A stretch of DNA of 64,000 nucleotides from Planctomycetaceae bacterium (GCA_020638995.1 JACKHM010000002.1:620001-684000); one strand, 5' to 3'. Shown: positions 44,482-53,225, counted from the stretch's first letter. Program-made: numbers and translations. The notes: a model not told the origin generated them from the sequence alone.

Positions 44482-44838
44482 TCACTTTGATAGACGAGAC
44501 TTGAGACCACTTAGCATGCGACCGAGTTCGTCGGCTGATTGGTAGAGTTCTGCATAGGCGTCGTCACTGATGAATGTCTGCTTGTTCGCGATGGCAGCTT
44601 GTGAGACAACCTCCATGAGTGAGCCGTAGGCGATCTGAACAAACCGCGAAAAGTCCGCGTCGGAGGTTCTGGAGCTTCCCTCTGTGATATTCGACGAAAT
44701 GGAGATCGCCGCGCGACGCATTTGACTCGTCAGTCCGAAACGCCCGTCGGACGGAAAGTCTGCCGTTAGTGCATACACCTGCGATGCGAATGCAGTTGCC
44801 CTGTGCCAAACGTCAAATTTCTCAAATTGAAACATCAC
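44482..44838 (-). CDS. Four-helix bundle protein (S23/IVP-like)
   Basis: A 118-residue protein of the TIGR02436-type four-helix bundle family, related to proteins encoded in 23S rRNA intervening sequences and to Avd of diversity-generating retroelements. Landmarks: FEKFDVWHRA, YALTADFPSDGRFGLTSQMRRAAISISSNI, EGSSR, FSRFVQIAYGSLMEV and LGRMLSGL, at the family's usual length. It lies between the adaptor and pump genes of an RND operon and is bracketed by imperfect inverted repeats (44439-44471, 44866-44900), which suggests insertion as a unit. There is no rRNA gene or reverse transcriptase nearby. GGAG is present upstream of the ATG. Function unknown. Confidence 0.88.
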   Translation of the reverse strand: MMFQFEKFDVWHRATAFASQVYALTADFPSDGRFGLTSQMRRAAISISSNITEGSSRTSDADFSRFVQIAYGSLMEVVSQAAIANKQTFISDDAYAELYQSADELGRMLSGLKSRLSK

Positions 44839-44865
44839 TGCACTCTCCTTCCCGCATCAACCCTC

Positions 44866-44900
44866 TTCTGGCTCTCTGCTGTCCGCTCTTAGCCCTCTGC
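44866..44900. repeat. Right imperfect inverted repeat of the four-helix-bundle cassette
   Basis: A 35-bp pyrimidine-rich segment on the plus strand (starting TTCTGGCTCT) complementary, with a few mismatches and a 2-bp offset, to 44439-44471. It begins 27 bp upstream of the four-helix-bundle ATG and ends 3 bp before the stop codon of the adaptor gene. Confidence 0.7.
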
Positions 44901-44903
44901 ACG

Positions 44904-46313
44904 CTAATGCGAATGCCCCGCGTGTGGATCGACTCCTTCGCCAGCCTGATTTTTTAGGGCGAGGTTCATTTGAAACGCTCCGGACATCGCGAGTGTAGTG
45001 CCGCTCAACTTGCCGTCGTTTTCAACAACAGCGGTGTCTCGATCACGATAAACGAGATGTACCGATTTGCGATCAAAATGGTCGCCGTTTTGTTGAAAGA
45101 CAAACCATTCGGCACCGTCTTCGATGACCGCATCAATGGGAAGGACGATCTGATTCTGCAACGGTTCTGAAATTGGAATTCTGACTTCCATGCGTTGCCC
45201 TGGCCGATACTTCCAGGCTACGAATCGATGGGAATCGCGGCGTTGGTCCCTCACCAAGCTGTTGGGCAGGTTGAGATAGAACTTCAATGCGCGCGAGTCT
45301 GAGTCGATATGATCGGCGACGTAGAAGATTCTAAGTTTCTTGGCCACCGGGTGGGGGCCCTCGGCTGCTACTTGCGACACCGCAACCTCCCATCCCTCAC
45401 GAGCGGCCTGGGTTAGACGCTCGGCGTCGTCCTCAAATGCTTGCCCCTCGACGTACAACATGCAGTGATCAGCAAGCACGCCCAACGTATCGCCTGCTGC
45501 GACATGCTGACCTCGTTGGACGTTGATCTGTTGTACGTGATAGACGTGATCGAGCTCGTGATGAATGCCGTCGTCTACGAACTGTGGGGCCGTTACCGTT
45601 AGGGATTGGAGCAAAGTGCGCGTCTTGATGATCTCGTCAATCTGAGCATTGTCTAATCCATGTAACAGCAAGCCCTGCCGCTGAGCGAGTACGATTGCTT
45701 CGATCTTCTGCTTTTCATATTCCTGCTCGACGACTTTCTTACCCGCAATGACTCCGTCGCCCACAGACAGAAGCCGTTTGATTTCGTTCTGGACGATTTC
45801 CAACTCCTGCGTCGATTGCAAAAAAGCTCGCTGGGCCGTGACGAGGTCTTCATGAGTCAGACGCAGCGTAAACAACGGTTCGCCGGGCAGGACAACTTCG
45901 CCTTCGATGAGAGAGATGTTTGTGACGATCCCCGTGAACGGTGCGGTCAGTTGAACTTGCGATCGCCCGGGCCGTTCCGTGACGAGGGCTGGAACGCTGA
46001 TCGTTCGCACGAAGGACTGCGGCATTACGATTTGGGTCCGCAGGCCCACATTTTTCCATGCCGCCGCGCTCAGTTCGATTGCGCTTGCGTCATCGTGCCC
46101 GTCGTGCTGAGGCGATTTGTGGTCGTGGTCGTGGTTGTGATCGTGGGATGCGTGGTCCATCGCATCGTGGTCATGTGCATCGAGACTGTTCGACTCTTCG
46201 TGAAACAGCGGAATCCATCGTTCATATGTCAGCCCCAGGCCAAGTGCAGCCACGACGATTGCTGCCGAGAGTGCTGTTCCGAGGCGATTCGAACGCGAAG
46301 CGTTTGCATTCAT
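44904..46313 (-). CDS. RND periplasmic adaptor with His-rich metal-binding segment
   Basis: A 469-residue CusB/CzcB-type membrane-fusion protein. An N-terminal anchor helix (about 12-32) is followed by a His/Asp-rich stretch (about 45-80, about 13 His), a likely metal-binding site. The adaptor body has the lipoyl/barrel pattern: VTNISLIEGEVVLPGEPLFTL, a helical hairpin (about 165-230), a second lipoyl half with VQRGQHVAAGDTLGVLADH, and a beta domain with YRPGQRMEVRIPI and IVLPIDAVIEDGAEWFVF. It ends in HAGHSH, another His cluster. It links the RND pump to the TolC-like channel. GGAG lies upstream of the ATG. Confidence 0.9.
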   Translation of the reverse strand: MNANASRSNRLGTALSAAIVVAALGLGLTYERWIPLFHEESNSLDAHDHDAMDHASHDHNHDHDHKSPQHDGHDDASAIELSAAAWKNVGLRTQIVMPQSFVRTISVPALVTERPGRSQVQLTAPFTGIVTNISLIEGEVVLPGEPLFTLRLTHEDLVTAQRAFLQSTQELEIVQNEIKRLLSVGDGVIAGKKVVEQEYEKQKIEAIVLAQRQGLLLHGLDNAQIDEIIKTRTLLQSLTVTAPQFVDDGIHHELDHVYHVQQINVQRGQHVAAGDTLGVLADHCMLYVEGQAFEDDAERLTQAAREGWEVAVSQVAAEGPHPVAKKLRIFYVADHIDSDSRALKFYLNLPNSLVRDQRRDSHRFVAWKYRPGQRMEVRIPISEPLQNQIVLPIDAVIEDGAEWFVFQQNGDHFDRKSVHLVYRDRDTAVVENDGKLSGTTLAMSGAFQMNLALKNQAGEGVDPHAGHSH

Positions 46314-46432
46314 CGTGTTAGTCTCCAGTCGATACGGACGCGTCTACTGCTGGAACGGGGAGCCTTCTAACTTGGTGCCCTGGACGGTGTGAATCCACGC
46401 CAGGGCCAAGTCAATCGTGCGTACCGGCACAG

Positions 46433-46858
46433 CTAGACTTGCAAGATGTGCAGCTGGAGATGAGTGCGCCGCAGCGGCGGAAGAAGCTGTTCCCGTTCGT
46501 CCTGGCGGCCAAAAGCAAAATGGCCTGCAATCGGGTGGAACGGGCTTGTCGTCACCAACCAGAAGAGTTGATTTGCCTCTTCTACGGCGGCTACCACACG
46601 AGTTCTACCGGCAACGAACGTACATTCGTTGCCTGAGCAATTGTGTGAGTGAGTGTCATGGCGAACAGGACAAAGGACGTCATCGGCACATGCTGCAAGT
46701 TCAGGATGAGGGTGTTGATGCACTCCGCTGTGACAGGCTTCGGTCGTCTCCAGTTTGCAACTCGTCGAATCACACGTATGCGCGTGATGAAAACAGCAGC
46801 CGAATCCCATATGGATCAGCAATAGAATGGTCACGAGTTGCGGGAGTGGAAACCGCAT
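46433..46858 (-). CDS. Small exported Cys/His-rich protein of the efflux operon
   Basis: A 141-residue protein from the ATG at 46858 (AGGAAAG 4 nt upstream; a GTG at 46861 is also possible). A short hydrophobic leader runs to about residue 19 and ends at GFGCC, which resembles a lipobox. The next 60 residues hold many Cys and His (HHAHTC, CHSGVHQHPHPE, CPVRHDTHSHNCSGNEC), a composition typical of a metal-binding protein. The rest is not Cys-rich. It lies between the TolC-like and adaptor genes on the same strand. A periplasmic metal-sequestering or delivery role is inferred; I recognise no named family. Confidence 0.65.
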   Translation of the reverse strand: MRFPLPQLVTILLLIHMGFGCCFHHAHTCDSTSCKLETTEACHSGVHQHPHPELAACADDVLCPVRHDTHSHNCSGNECTFVAGRTRVVAAVEEANQLFWLVTTSPFHPIAGHFAFGRQDEREQLLPPLRRTHLQLHILQV

Positions 46859-47052
46859 CACTCTTTCCTGTCAAAGGGCCACTGTTGCACTATCAAAAGC
46901 TTCTGTGAGAACGGTGTCCCACTGGCTCCGTCGGTACCGTCGTCTCGATGGCAAGTCTAGGTCGCATGCGCCGTTCGCACATGTTGCTGTGACAAAACAC
47001 TAATCCAATGGTGGGCATCGCTCGGGGATTCGTCAAGTCGAGAATTTCTCGC

Positions 47053-48495
47053 TTAAGGCGTTCGAGCGTCCAAACTGTCTTTTAGTAATAGTCCTTCAAT
47101 CTCGACTGTCGCGGCCCACAGATCTCCGAGCGCCTCGATATATGCGAGATTCGTCTGTGAAAAAGTCGTTTGTGCGGTCAGCAAGTCGAGATAGGCAATT
47201 TCGCCGCCTTCGTAGCCACGCTGGACGAATTCTAGTGTCGTGCGATAGTTGTCAAGAATGCCGTCAGCTTTCGAGTAGTCCTCCACTTGATTGCGAGCGT
47301 TTGCATAGCGTTGATAGACCGTCGCAAGACGCCGCTGCAGGCTGAGTTCTACCGTAGCTACCGCGTGTTCGGCTGCGACTAGCTCGGACTCGGCTTCACG
47401 AATACCACCTTGATTCCGGTTAAGCCAAGGGATTGGCATCGACACCTGGAGATTTCCGTTCGTGCTGCCAGTCGCGTTGTCGCTTTGGATAATGGCTTGG
47501 ACGTCGATATTCGGAATCGGTTCTGCATAAGCGCGGTCGATGGCCCATTGGGCCCGCTCGACCTCCGCGACTGCCGCTGAAATCTCGGGGCTTTCAACCA
47601 ACAACCGCTGCAAGGTTTCATTCTGGTCGATCTGCGTCGCAATCGACTCGACGTCTCCCATCAACGATTGGACCGGCACCCCAGGGGTACCCAGCACGGC
47701 GGTCAATCTCGTCCAGGCTGCCTGATGCAGATTGGTGGCGTTTTTGCCGAGAAGCTCTGCCATTTGCAGTGCACCTCTTCCGCGGATCACGTCAACCTGA
47801 CTGACCTCTGCTGCCTTGAATAGGGCTTCGGCAGTCTCGTAAGCATCTTTAGCAATCGCCACCAAGCGTTGCGTGACTTCCATGCGGCGTTGTGCGATCA
47901 AGACGTCATAATAGCCGAGTCGCACGTCTGTCAGCACTCGTTGCTCTTGCGCGAACGCCAGTTGTTCCGCCTTGAGGACTTCTTGATCGGCGACGGCACG
48001 ATTCAGCTTCAACTTGTGTCCCCGGACGACTTCCTGGGCAATATAGACACCCTGCTGTTCGGCAAGGCCATGGCTACTGAGTTGTTGCCCGGAATAACCC
48101 AGCTCTGTGTTCGGGTATAAACCAACCTGCACCCACTTGCCTCGCGCCGCGCTTACTCTGGCCCGGGCTTCGGTGAGTGAGGGATTGGTGGCGAGCGCGA
48201 TCTCTTCGAGCTGCTCTAGACTTAGATCGCCGTCCCAAGGGGCGTCGCACGCCGGGTGAGGCGCGGGCATGATTGTTTCTGCTTCAATCGCCAACTCCGG
48301 CAGAGGCGCGTCTCCGGGTTGCGCGTAGGCCACGGTTTGAACTCCGGACTCCACGGCAGGAGTTCGCTGAAGCACGGAAGTCGCGGGCATTCGCGAATCA
48401 GTAAGGCTCGAGGTTGCAACCGGTGTCACGTTCGGCAGTTGGCAGCCCAACGATAGACATAAGCAAATCGCCATCGAGACGCGGACAACAGGCAT
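47053..48495 (-). CDS. TolC-family outer-membrane efflux lipoprotein
   Basis: A 480-residue protein from the ATG at 48495, with a GGAAC purine block upstream; the open frame extends to 48744 but those 83 residues are not signal-like. The N-terminus (MPVVRVSMAICLCLSLGC) is a signal peptide ending in a lipobox-like LSLGC (Cys18). Two outer-membrane efflux repeats follow from about residue 100, with LEEIALATNPSLTEARARVSAARG, VADQEVLKAEQLAFAQEQRVLTDVRLGYYDVL, AEHAVATVELSLQRRLATVYQRYANARNQVEDY and YEGGEIAYLDLLTAQTTF. It forms the outer channel of the metal RND pump. First gene of the minus-strand operon. Confidence 0.9.
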   Translation of the reverse strand: MPVVRVSMAICLCLSLGCQLPNVTPVATSSLTDSRMPATSVLQRTPAVESGVQTVAYAQPGDAPLPELAIEAETIMPAPHPACDAPWDGDLSLEQLEEIALATNPSLTEARARVSAARGKWVQVGLYPNTELGYSGQQLSSHGLAEQQGVYIAQEVVRGHKLKLNRAVADQEVLKAEQLAFAQEQRVLTDVRLGYYDVLIAQRRMEVTQRLVAIAKDAYETAEALFKAAEVSQVDVIRGRGALQMAELLGKNATNLHQAAWTRLTAVLGTPGVPVQSLMGDVESIATQIDQNETLQRLLVESPEISAAVAEVERAQWAIDRAYAEPIPNIDVQAIIQSDNATGSTNGNLQVSMPIPWLNRNQGGIREAESELVAAEHAVATVELSLQRRLATVYQRYANARNQVEDYSKADGILDNYRTTLEFVQRGYEGGEIAYLDLLTAQTTFSQTNLAYIEALGDLWAATVEIEGLLLKDSLDARTP

Positions 48496-48826
48496 GAGCG
48501 AAGTTCCATCGCATTCCGAATGACGGTCGAGCACCGGAGCGCGAGAGCAGAGGTGAGGCGTGATGGAAAAATGGTAGGTGGGGACGACTCGCCGCCAGCT
48601 GTGGGCAGGAAGTCTGGGTTCATCCCTACGTGAGTTATCGTCGCCGTGGTCGTAGGGCTTGAACCAATTGTGACAGTGGTACTGTTTGACTCTGACGTTC
48701 CCACGTGGCGACAAGATTTGCCGCATCTTTCTTCTCGAAGGCAAGTGGTTTAGTATCTTGCTCTTCGGGTACGAGTGCGATTCTGTCGTAAAAGTAGTAG
48801 ATAGCTGAGTTTAAAGGTGGACAACA
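48496..48826. promoter_or_regulatory. Divergent promoter region for the efflux operon and the YeiH-like gene
   Basis: A 331-bp space between the divergent TolC-like and YeiH-like genes. The minus frame stays open up to 48744 but carries no signal or family similarity, so I treat it as non-coding. I can identify neither a convincing promoter pair nor an operator repeat by eye, and no metal-responsive regulator gene lies beside it. Confidence 0.4.
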
Positions 48827-50224
48827 ATGAGTAGCGACTCAGAAAGAAAGTCCGATTCGCGTGGGCACAGTGCATCCGCTCTGATCAGTTCGGAAGATTG
48901 GTGTGCCGTTTGGGTGGGGGGAGCATTGCTGCTCGGTTGTCTGTTGTTTGTCGTCGCAGCAGGCGGCGCTGAGGGTACGCCGACGAGTCCGCTCAAGAGT
49001 TGGCTGGGGAAGCCTGGTTCATGGTCTTCGAATCCGCTCGATGCTCTGTTCGTGTCCGGGAAGTCCAACTCGTTCAAAGGCCTGCTAGGAGTCTTTGTGG
49101 TCTCGACGGCGGCGTTTGGTATTGGTGCGCTTGCGATGGGGCAGCGACTCATATCGTTCGCAGCCGGCTTTGGCTTTGTGTTTCTGCTCGGAACTTTCGC
49201 TTACGTTCTTGCCGGTCAAAACGTCGTCAAACATTACAACCTTGAATACGCCTTGTGGGCGCTGGTCGTCGGACTGCTGATCAGCAACACGATCGGAACT
49301 CCCGGATGGGTCAAGCCGGCGGTGAGAACGGAGTTCTATATCAAAACGGGCCTTGTGATGCTCGGTGCCGAGGTTCTGTTCAATCGTTTGTTGACGCTTG
49401 GTGTGCCCGGAATTTTCGTGGCCTGGGTTGTCACTCCGATCGTCCTAGTCGCGACGTTTTGGTTTGGACAGAAGATACTCAAAATCGCTTCGCCTTCGCT
49501 TAACATGGTCATCTCAGCAGACATGTCGGTATGCGGAGTCTCGGCCGCGATTGCCACGGCGGCTGCATGCAAGGCAAAGAAGGAGGAGCTTTCGCTAGCG
49601 ATTGGGATGTCGCTTTCCTTCACAGTCGTCATGATGGTGCTGATGCCAATTGCAATTAAGGCGATGGGGCTGAGCCAAGTCCTGGGGGGAGCGTGGATGG
49701 GCGGCACCATCGACGCGACCGGTGCCGTCGCTGCGGCGGGCGCCATGCTGGGAGAAGAGGCTCTGCAGGTCGCGGCTACCGTCAAAATGATTCAAAACAT
49801 TTTGATCGGTGTTGTAGCCTTCTTTGTCGCCGTGTTTTGGGTTGTTTACATCGAACGCGAAACTGAAGGAGCAAAGCCGAGCGTGGGAGAGATTTGGAAG
49901 AGATTTCCCAAGTTCATTTTGGGCTTTGTTGCGGCCTCGATCTGCTTCTCATGGATCTACGGATGGGTCGCAGACGGTCCCGCAATCGTTGATGCAACAA
50001 TCGGCGGGAGCACAAAAACTCTGCGCGGCTGGTTCTTCTGCCTGGCATTTGTCAGCATCGGACTGGAAACCAACTTCAAAGAGTTGGCCAAGTATTTCAA
50101 AGGCGGCAAACCTCTGGTCCTGTACGTCGTTGGCCAGTCATTCAACTTGTGTATTACCTTGTTCATGGCGTGGTTGATGTTTGAAAAGGTCTTCCCACAG
50201 GCAGCAACCGCGCTAGGAAAGTGA
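48827..50224 (+). CDS. YeiH-type putative sulfate exporter family transporter
   Basis: A 465-residue membrane protein of the YeiH/UPF0324 family with about 11-12 helices. Characteristic segments: LEYALWALVVGLLISNTIG, FYIKTGLVMLGAEVLF, SADMSVCGVSAAIATAAAC, GMSLSFTVVMMVLMP, GGTIDATGAVAAAGA and FVSIGLETNFKEL. The N-terminal 25 residues are polar and unusual. The family is annotated as sulfate or small-anion exporters on limited evidence. AGGTGG lies upstream. It is followed by a small membrane protein whose GTG start overlaps its stop (GTGA), so the pair is probably co-translated. Confidence 0.88.
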   Translation: MSSDSERKSDSRGHSASALISSEDWCAVWVGGALLLGCLLFVVAAGGAEGTPTSPLKSWLGKPGSWSSNPLDALFVSGKSNSFKGLLGVFVVSTAAFGIGALAMGQRLISFAAGFGFVFLLGTFAYVLAGQNVVKHYNLEYALWALVVGLLISNTIGTPGWVKPAVRTEFYIKTGLVMLGAEVLFNRLLTLGVPGIFVAWVVTPIVLVATFWFGQKILKIASPSLNMVISADMSVCGVSAAIATAAACKAKKEELSLAIGMSLSFTVVMMVLMPIAIKAMGLSQVLGGAWMGGTIDATGAVAAAGAMLGEEALQVAATVKMIQNILIGVVAFFVAVFWVVYIERETEGAKPSVGEIWKRFPKFILGFVAASICFSWIYGWVADGPAIVDATIGGSTKTLRGWFFCLAFVSIGLETNFKELAKYFKGGKPLVLYVVGQSFNLCITLFMAWLMFEKVFPQAATALGK

Positions 50225-50478
50225 GCCGTCGAATGAATGTTAGCCCTCCAACGGCAAAGTGGCGGAATCTTGGAATCGCGATGCTCGTCATCGCCGGTCT
50301 GTGGGGCAAGGTATTCCCGCGTCTGGAACGCGTGCCAAGCGTGCAGCATCGCATCAAGCAACTCGACGAACTCGGTGTCGATACCGCTGCCTTCTTCTAC
50401 ACCGACCATGAAGGCATGAAACGCTGGGAAACAGAAGTCGATGCGGCGCGGCGCAACTGCCCAACGGCATTCTGGTAA
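50221..50478 (+). CDS. Small membrane protein coupled to the YeiH-like transporter
   Basis: An 85-residue protein that begins at GTG in a GTGA overlap with the transporter stop. One hydrophobic helix (about 17-35, NLGIAMLVIAGLWGKVF) is followed by a charged tail (RVPSVQHRIKQLDELGVDTAAFFYTD). I recognise no family. The tight overlap argues for a real gene and a role with the transporter, perhaps as an accessory subunit. The in-frame ATG at 50233 is an alternative start. Confidence 0.65.
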   Translation: MSRRMNVSPPTAKWRNLGIAMLVIAGLWGKVFPRLERVPSVQHRIKQLDELGVDTAAFFYTDHEGMKRWETEVDAARRNCPTAFW

Positions 50479-51049
50479 GAATGCTTAAATACGGGTGGTC
50501 CGTGCGGCAACATTTAACTTCACGCGTGTGGCGGTCGTGTTGATACGGTCGCCTCCGTCCCACTGAAAGCCGATTGAATTGACTTCAATGCTGGCCGCGA
50601 GTGCGTGATATCCTCACTGCGAGGCGCGGTCGAACGATTGAGATTGAACAACCGAGTTGCTTACGTGATGTCCGCTCCGATGATCCCCAGGGGCTCTCTT
50701 GGCGACTTGACTTTGGGGTTTACCTCACAGGCTACATATCGTCGTCCCATTGAGTCCGCTGCTGGGGCGATACAATCGGCAAGCTCGCCCTAACCCGCAC
50801 CACTTCAGTGAAGGTCCGGTGGTATCGATTCTGCTAATTGTGCGGCGCAGCACTACAGAAATTAGGTCCGATGCGACCAAACTTAACATTTAGATCGCGA
50901 TTACCGGATCGACTGTAGTAAGGAGCAGCACGAATACAGCTGCTTTTAACGGATCGTTTGTTACCAACCGTACCCTCGCGAACTTCCGACTGATGTCTCG
51001 TTGGATACGTGGCGGCAAATCGTTTTAGAAAGCTCACGGAGGAGCAGTA
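50479..51049. other. 571-bp non-coding region ahead of the porin
   Basis: No gene is supported here; the open frames are short and lack ribosome sites. It must contain the promoter of the porin operon. The only firm element is GGAGGAG 6 nt before the porin ATG. I see no hairpin strong enough to call as a terminator. Confidence 0.45.
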
Positions 51050-52519
51050 ATGCGTTTAAGATTCTATCTGCGAAGCCTGGTGGCGGTGTGTGCTACCCTT
51101 GGCGCTTCGATCTTGTCTGCGCAGCAGCCGGCGGAAGATTATCTCTTCGACCTGCAGCAAAGGCTGGCCGCTCAAGAGGCAAGACTTCAGCAACTTGAAC
51201 ACAATCGGTTACCGTCGGTGCATAATGTGTCGACGAACAATACGTTCCTGGAAGCTCGCGTTGCGGAACTCGAAGAGCTGGTCAACGGTATGGGCAAGGG
51301 CGAGCCTGCCAATGGCAAGCCCACGCAAAAGTGGTCGGGCCGTGTTCACTTCGACTATTGGAGCTTCCCCAACGACGGGCCGCTAACGAACTACTTGGAT
51401 GACGGGAACGCTGCCACTGCGCCCCAGGACTTCATCGGCTTCCGTCGCCTGCGATTTGGCGTTGCTGGCGATGTGACGGATACCATGCTCTATAAAATCG
51501 AGATGGAATTCGCCAATCCAAGCAAGCTGGCATTCAAGGACGCCTATCTTGGCTGGAAGGAACTGCCCTACTTGCAGACTGTCTTGCTAGGCAACCAAAA
51601 GCGCCCTTACGGCTTGGACCACTTGAACAGCAGCCGTTACAACGTGTTCATGGAACGTCCGTTTCATGTCGAGGGCTTCAATCAAGATTCTCGTCGAATC
51701 GGTATTCAATCGTACGGCGTCACGGATGATGAACGATTTAATTGGCGATATGGCTACTTCCTGATGCGAGATCATCAGAACGACGGTGGTCAGTACGCAG
51801 ATAACTATGGATCCGAACTGGCTGGGCGTCTTGCCAGCACGCTTTGGTACGACGAATCTTCTGGCGGACGTGGATACGCTCACGCGGCGGTATCGGGTTC
51901 GGCGGCGTTTCCAGGTGATAGCGGGACAGCACAGTTCTTGACGCGTCCGGAAGCTCGCACCAACGGCAAGTGGTTTGATACGGGGAAAATTGCAGGGGCC
52001 ACAAACTATCAATTGCTGGGCTTTGAAGGTGTGGTCAATGTTGGCGCGCTGCAAGTCGTTGGCGAATATCAGCTGGCGAATATGCAGCGAACCGTGGGAC
52101 CGAATCTCAACTTCAACGGCTATTACGTATATGCATCGTACTTCCTGACCGGCGAACACACGCCGTGGGAACGCGATTCGGGCACGCTCGGTCGTACCAA
52201 GCCGTTCGAGAACTTTTTCCTTGTTAATAAGTGCTGTGGCGGGCACGGCGGTGGTCTGGGTGCATGGCAGGTCGCGGCACGTTACTCTCACGGTGACTTC
52301 ACCGATGACAACATCTTCGGTGGTGTGGGCGACAGCCTGACTTTGGGTTTGAACTGGTGGTGGACTCCATACAGCCGCGTACAGTTCAACTACATCCATG
52401 GCAGCATCGCGCAGCGGGGCCAGAACGGCGGAGCCACACCAGGTGCTCCGCTCATCGTAGGTTTGCCAACAAGCGGCGACTACGACCTGTTCGGCACTCG
52501 CTTCATGGTGGACTTCTAA
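51050..52519 (+). CDS. OprP-like phosphate/polyphosphate porin
   Basis: A 489-residue outer-membrane protein of the OprO/OprP porin family. A signal peptide (MRLRFYLRSLVAVCATLGASILSA) precedes a short coiled-coil (about 32-80, LQQRLAAQEARLQQLEHN, EARVAELEELVNG), then a beta-barrel with alternating patterns: FIGFRRLRFGVAGDVTDTMLYKIEMEF, FKDAYLGWKELPYLQTVLLGNQKRPYGLD, WWWTPYSRVQFNYIHG and a terminal Phe. Likely a trimeric channel for anions. GGAGGAG lies 6 nt before the ATG. It is followed 34 bp later by a secreted Cys-rich protein gene. Confidence 0.9.
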   Translation: MRLRFYLRSLVAVCATLGASILSAQQPAEDYLFDLQQRLAAQEARLQQLEHNRLPSVHNVSTNNTFLEARVAELEELVNGMGKGEPANGKPTQKWSGRVHFDYWSFPNDGPLTNYLDDGNAATAPQDFIGFRRLRFGVAGDVTDTMLYKIEMEFANPSKLAFKDAYLGWKELPYLQTVLLGNQKRPYGLDHLNSSRYNVFMERPFHVEGFNQDSRRIGIQSYGVTDDERFNWRYGYFLMRDHQNDGGQYADNYGSELAGRLASTLWYDESSGGRGYAHAAVSGSAAFPGDSGTAQFLTRPEARTNGKWFDTGKIAGATNYQLLGFEGVVNVGALQVVGEYQLANMQRTVGPNLNFNGYYVYASYFLTGEHTPWERDSGTLGRTKPFENFFLVNKCCGGHGGGLGAWQVAARYSHGDFTDDNIFGGVGDSLTLGLNWWWTPYSRVQFNYIHGSIAQRGQNGGATPGAPLIVGLPTSGDYDLFGTRFMVDF

Positions 52520-52553
52520 TTAACTCAAACACTCTTCAATGGGAGAGAATGAT

Positions 52554-53147
52554 ATGCGTTTACAATTGTTAGCCATCGCCCTCGTTGCGACTCTTGCCGG
52601 CACACCGGCATTCGCAGGAGACGGCGATCACGACGGAAAACACGGTGGCCACGGCAAAGGTGGACGTCGGGCCTTTTGCCCCCACTGCGGAGATGCCTGT
52701 TACCCGACGGTAACGAAGGGCAAGGAAACAAAGACCTGTTGGGAGGTTGATACGGTTGCGATCTGTATTCCAAAAGTTAGGTTCCCTTGGGAATCGACTT
52801 GTGGCAAGGGATGCGGCGGTAAGGAATGTGGTAAAGAGAACTGCGTGCCGCCAAAATGTGGTCGCACGAAGTACGTCAACGTGCTGATGAAGCACGAGTA
52901 CGAGTGCTCGACGTGCAAGTACAGCTGGGACGTCGATAGCTATAAGTACGGCGATGGCAAGAGTGACAAGGCCAAAGCCTACGACGAGCCGACCGAGGCC
53001 GCGCCGGGTGTGGCCGAACCGCCTCCGGTCGAAGCCAGCCTGCCAATTAGCAACCGACGTGTCGCGCCTGTTTCGTTCGAGCAGAGCGGCAACATTGCTC
53101 CAGCAAAGAAAAGTTACGTCGAAGTCTTGACCTCTTGGTTCAAGTAG
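52554..53147 (+). CDS. Secreted Cys-rich protein
   Basis: A 197-residue protein from the ATG at 52554, which has GGGAGA 8 nt upstream; the ATG at 52539 would split this site. A signal peptide (MRLQLLAIALVATLAGTPAFA) leads to a Gly/His-rich stretch (GKHGGHGKGG) and a Cys-rich core with CPHCGDACYP, GKGCGGKECGKENCVPPKCG and CSTCKYSW. The C-terminal 60 residues are acidic, then Pro-rich. Similar proteins occur in planctomycetes next to porins or on the cell surface; function unknown. Likely disulfide- or metal-bound. A terminator hairpin follows. Confidence 0.75.
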   Translation: MRLQLLAIALVATLAGTPAFAGDGDHDGKHGGHGKGGRRAFCPHCGDACYPTVTKGKETKTCWEVDTVAICIPKVRFPWESTCGKGCGGKECGKENCVPPKCGRTKYVNVLMKHEYECSTCKYSWDVDSYKYGDGKSDKAKAYDEPTEAAPGVAEPPPVEASLPISNRRVAPVSFEQSGNIAPAKKSYVEVLTSWFK

Positions 53148-53186
53148 TCATCCAGAAGTTCGTGATTTTCGGTGGGATTTGAGATT

Positions 53187-53225
53187 CAGACGCCTCGCGC
53201 TTTGTGCAGAGGCGTCTGTCATTTC
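53187..53225 (+). terminator. Terminator of the porin operon
   Basis: A 10-bp perfect stem (CAGACGCCTC, 53187-53196, with 53209-53218) encloses a 12-nt loop. It is followed by TCATTTCTT, a mildly T-rich tail. It lies 40 bp after the secreted Cys-rich gene stop. It overlaps the first ATG (53204) of the next open frame, which argues against that ATG as a start. Confidence 0.7.

Noticed and set aside
44439..44900. An rRNA intervening sequence or a diversity-generating retroelement
   Set aside because: No rRNA sequence flanks the unit and no reverse transcriptase or template/variable repeat pair is seen nearby, so only the protein family and the flanking repeats are claimed.
48496..48744. N-terminal extension of the TolC-like gene (83 codons)
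   Set aside because: No signal or family sequence in this part; a lipoprotein signal begins at the internal ATG at 48495.
50605..50793. 62-codon plus frame in the gap before the porin
   Set aside because: No ribosome site and no protein-like features; treated as part of the non-coding region.
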